Below are positions 5,308-6,661 of a stretch of 6,661 nt of DNA, one piece after another. Positions within the stretch are counted from its first letter, which is position 1. Each line of letters opens with the position of its first letter. Source of the stretch: Nitrospira sp. GTDB lineage: Bacteria > Nitrospirota > Nitrospiria > Nitrospirales > Nitrospiraceae. The notes below the pieces were generated by a model. It made no database searches. It was not told where the DNA came from and saw nothing but the letters and a program-made list of their open reading frames with translations. The stretch is from assembly GCA_030456405.1 (NCBI GenBank), contig JAKDNQ010000120.1, forward strand, positions 1-6,661, read 5' to 3'. Made by a program: the position numbers and the translations under genes.

Positions 5308-5999
5308 AATTTGGCCGCAATCACAGCCATCATCTGGTCCACCACTTCTGTGATGGATAACGTTGAGGTATCAATAAACCGGGCATCCTCAGCAGGAACC
5401 AACGGCGCGATCGAGCGAGAACGGTCCCTCGTATCACGGCTTGCCAAATCGGCGCTCGTCTCTTCCAGCGCTCCGGAATGTCCCGCCGCAACCAGTTCCC
5501 GATGTCGGCGTTGTGCCCTCACCGTAGGATCCGCTTCGAGAAGAAACTTCACATCCGCTGAAGGGAAAACCTTCGTCCCTATGTCCCGCCCCTCTGCCAC
5601 CACAGCTCCACTTTGACTGATTTCTCGCTGGATAGGCAACAGCCAGGCTCGAACTTCGGGAATTGCCGATACCACAGAGGCCGCGGCCGACACCTCAGGC
5701 GTTCGGAGGTCGCCGCTCACATCCCTGCCATTGACGAATACTGTGGCGACTCCCTGTTGAAACTGCATGTGGAGCGACAACCTAGACAACAAAGCCTCGA
5801 CTCCCTCAACATCAGCTGGATCCAGGCCAGACTCAATGACGGCCCATGCCGTCGCGCGATAGAGGGCGCCTGTATCAAGGTACAGATAACCCAATCGAGA
5901 AGCCAACAACTTGGCCACGGTACTCTTACCGACACCGGCCGGACCATCGATTGCAACGATTAGTCCTCTCACCCCCTGTTTCTCTGCAACAGATCCCAC
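5304..5999 (-). CDS. cmk: Cytidylate kinase (CMP/dCMP kinase)
   Basis: Phosphorylates CMP and dCMP with ATP to the diphosphates in the cytoplasm, feeding RNA, DNA and CDP-lipid synthesis. The protein has 231 residues, normal for the family. A P-loop GPAGVGKST lies at residues 19-27, followed by DTGALYR (42-48), the CMP-binding NGRDVSGDLRTPEVS region (90-104), EGRDIGTKVFP (136-146) and an Arg/Asp-rich lid with SRDTRDRSR (187-195). The start chosen is GTG at 5999, because GGAG stands seven bases upstream of it. The next in-frame GTG (codon 10, 5972) has a purine run directly against it and would give a shorter N-terminus. The gene follows aroA closely and ends in a GTGA overlap with plsC, which indicates one operon with translational coupling. 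Confidence 0.96.
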   Translation of the reverse strand: MGSVAEKQGVRGLIVAIDGPAGVGKSTVAKLLASRLGYLYLDTGALYRATAWAVIESGLDPADVEGVEALLSRLSLHMQFQQGVATVFVNGRDVSGDLRTPEVSAAASVVSAIPEVRAWLLPIQREISQSGAVVAEGRDIGTKVFPSADVKFLLEADPTVRAQRRHRELVAAGHSGALEETSADLASRDTRDRSRSIAPLVPAEDARFIDTSTLSITEVVDQMMAVIAAKL

Positions 6000-6023
6000 G
6001 TCATGTCTCCGCAGTCATAGCCG

Positions 6024-6661
6024 TCACCGGCGCTCGCCTGACAATTCCAAGAGTGTGCGATGAAAGTTCGGGAACGATGTCTCGATACAAGCTGCCTCGT
6101 CGATCAAGGTTGGAGCCGAAGCGGTCAAGCCTGCAATGGCCAACGACATCGCTACCCGGTGATCTCCGTGGCTGTGGCCACGCGCAGCCTGCAATCGACC
6201 ATTGCCTTCCGCTGTACCAAGACCTCGCACAATCATTCCGTCGGGCCTTTCCGTCACCTGTGCCCCCATCGCACGCAACTCTGCCGACACTGTGGCAATC
6301 CTATCGCTCTCTTTCACTCTCAATTCCTGGGCTCCGGAGATGATTGTATCACCCTCTGCCACTGCAGCCGCGACACATAGAATGGGGAATTCATCGATCG
6401 TCTGCGGGATCAAATCAGGCCCGATGTCCACTCCACGCAGCCTGGCAGACTTCACTCGAATATCCGCAACCGGCTCCCCTCCCTCTTCACGCCTATTGAA
6501 CAGTTCGATATCTGCACCCATTCTCGTCATCACGTCCAACAAGCCGACCCTGGTAGGATTGACCCCCACCTGTTGAATGGTTACATCCGAACCAGGGACA
6601 ATGGTCGCCCCCACGATGAAAAATGCAGCAGCAGAGAGATCGCCCGGAATGACCAATCGAG
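6024..6661 (-). CDS. aroA: 3-phosphoshikimate 1-carboxyvinyltransferase (EPSP synthase), C-terminal part, 5' end outside the window
   Basis: EPSP synthase joins shikimate-3-phosphate and phosphoenolpyruvate in the cytoplasm, the sixth step of the shikimate pathway to chorismate and the aromatic amino acids. About 212 codons are present, roughly the second half of a protein usually 420-450 residues long. The frame is open to the window edge. The first Met that could be proposed (6656) is a TTG codon inside the conserved stretch RLVIPGDLSAAAFF, so it is an internal Leu and not a start. Visible family motifs are PGDLSAAAFF at the edge, the IDEFP segment with its acidic pair, RVKESDRI (substrate and PEP binding) and HGDHRVAM near the end. 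The stop is TGA at 6026-6024. Only 24 bases separate it from cmk, so the two are probably co-transcribed. Nothing in the visible part looks damaged. Confidence 0.96.
   Translation of the reverse strand, partial: RLVIPGDLSAAAFFIVGATIVPGSDVTIQQVGVNPTRVGLLDVMTRMGADIELFNRREEGGEPVADIRVKSARLRGVDIGPDLIPQTIDEFPILCVAAAVAEGDTIISGAQELRVKESDRIATVSAELRAMGAQVTERPDGMIVRGLGTAEGNGRLQAARGHSHGDHRVAMSLAIAGLTASAPTLIDEAACIETSFPNFHRTLLELSGERR

Noticed and set aside
5185..5616. 143-codon plus-strand frame antisense to plsC and cmk
   Set aside because: It is opposite two well-supported genes, and its composition is typical of an antisense shadow.
6654..6656. TTG as a start codon for the aroA frame
   Set aside because: It lies inside the conserved RLVIPGD stretch and the frame stays open upstream to the window edge, so it is an internal Leu.

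Overview
The window carries one gene cluster, read entirely on the minus strand. It looks like a chromosomal piece of a moderately GC-rich, Gram-negative-type bacterium. The gene order aroA-cmk-plsC-rpsA-sppA-ihfB, a protochlorophyllide-reductase-domain (PCP_red) protein at the end, and short palindrome-ended intergenic repeats with the core TAGCAGGRTGCTGAAAAAG together remind me of Nitrospira (Nitrospirota). That assignment is recollection and inference, not proof.

In transcription order (right to left): the 3' part of aroA (EPSP synthase, cut by the window edge, 6661-6024); cmk (cytidylate kinase, 5999-5304); plsC (1-acylglycerol-3-phosphate acyltransferase, 5307-4651), which overlaps cmk by four bases; rpsA (six-domain ribosomal protein S1, 4594-2879); sppA (short membrane-anchored signal peptide peptidase, 2810-1914); about 540 bases without a gene; an IHF-beta/HU-type DNA-bending protein (1372-1094); and, 16 bases on, a 333-residue protein built of four tandem PCP_red-like units (1077-76). 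The aroA-cmk-rpsA-ihfB core is a widespread bacterial arrangement linking aromatic amino acid and nucleotide synthesis, translation and nucleoid structure; plsC and sppA add lipid and envelope functions.

The non-coding stretch between sppA and ihfB is a 490-base unit (1427-1916) bounded by 19-base imperfect terminal inverted repeats (17/19 matches). It is full of small hairpins and repeated TCACCCRCC tracts and has no convincing gene, so it looks like a MITE- or REP-like non-autonomous element. A third copy of the same end motif lies at 57-79, next to a degenerate 9-base tandem repeat (8-43). In two of the three places the end motif supplies the TAG stop codon of the adjoining gene (sppA and the PCP_red protein).

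The most interesting items are the tandem PCP_red protein beside a nucleoid-protein gene, and the repeat family that terminates open reading frames. The rest is ordinary housekeeping sequence.
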